Source of the DNA: Oscillospiraceae bacterium
GTDB taxonomy: Bacteria; Bacillota; Clostridia; Oscillospirales; CAG-272
DNA length: 5,544 bases
Reading direction: 5' to 3'
Assembly (NCBI GenBank): GCA_009779295.1
Contig: WREN01000171.1
Location: 1 to 5,544 of the forward strand
Below the pieces are notes generated by a model, which worked only from the letters and a program-made list of their open reading frames with translations, had not been told where the DNA came from and did no database searches. The number at the start of each line of letters is the position of its first letter. Position 1 is the first letter of the stretch. Position numbers and translations under genes: made by a program. Shown in pieces: positions 5,415 through 5,544 of the stretch.

Positions 5415-5544
5415 TTAGGCAAATATGTCGGAATTGTTCCAATTGATGATTTGTTCAGATTTTTTGGATTCGGCATTATATCCGTAAAAACCCGCGCCCG
5501 TGCCGTAATATACATCATATGCATCCGAGAAGCTTGCGTCGCAA
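5415..5544 (-). CDS. C-terminal end of an unidentified convergent protein (5' end beyond the window)
   Basis: On the minus strand an open frame enters from the right edge (first whole codon at 5543-5541) and ends at TAA (5417-5415), giving 42 residues. The sequence is rich in Gly, Tyr, Asn and Ser, including VYYGTGAGFYGYN, and ends in INWNNSDIFA. No start is needed because the gene begins outside the window. Support comes from position: the stop lies 10 nt before the stem of a hairpin followed by seven Ts in its direction, and the protein-like composition contrasts with the overlapping frame, which would run through the terminator into antisense of cysM. The aromatic, Gly/Asn-rich tail might suggest a secreted or surface protein, but I do not recognise the family and do not assign a function. 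Confidence 0.6.
   Translation of the reverse strand, partial: CDASFSDAYDVYYGTGAGFYGYNAESKKSEQIINWNNSDIFA

Noticed and set aside
5215..5524. Minus-strand frames at 5215-5442 and 5285-5524
   Set aside because: Both run through the terminator hairpin and into antisense of the cysM coding sequence. The frame ending at 5415 is the more credible gene.

Overview
This window reads as chromosomal DNA from a low-to-moderate GC Bacillota (Firmicutes), most plausibly a Clostridia-type anaerobe. The grounds are a ylxM-ffh-rpsP cluster, strong AGGAGG-type ribosome binding sites, sigma-A-type promoters in an AT-rich intergenic region, and a clostridial-looking ArgRS. The standard bacterial code fits every gene, with TGA used as a true stop. 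Nothing suggests a phage, plasmid, transposon, CRISPR array or RNA gene. A genus cannot be assigned from the sequence alone.

Left half, minus strand (1-1812): a tightly packed operon transcribed right to left. It runs ylxM (helix-turn-helix partner of the SRP genes), ffh (SRP54 GTPase), then rpsP (ribosomal protein S16), of which only the first 17 codons lie in the window. A consensus-like promoter just upstream of ylxM fixes the ylxM start at 1748. A perfect inverted repeat lies at the predicted transcription start.

Centre (1749-1894): a compact divergent promoter region. The two -35 boxes are 21 bp apart, and both promoters have 17-bp spacers. There is no T-box or other long leader in front of argS.

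Right half, plus strand (1834-5409): an operon that starts with an easily missed 46-codon membrane-peptide ORF (1895-2035). Its stop overlaps the argS start (ATGA). It is followed by argS (arginyl-tRNA synthetase), yebC (TACO1/YebC family) and a PLP-dependent cysteine synthase that resembles Mycobacterium tuberculosis CysM more than classical CysK. A hairpin with A/T tracts on both sides ends the operon. It also appears to terminate a convergent minus-strand gene, of which only the last 42 codons are in the window (5415-5544).

Most of the content is housekeeping: protein targeting, translation and cysteine synthesis. The parts that merit a second look are the small sorting-signal-like membrane ORF coupled to argS, the arginine codons inside the argS ribosome binding site, and the CysM-like character of the cysteine synthase.
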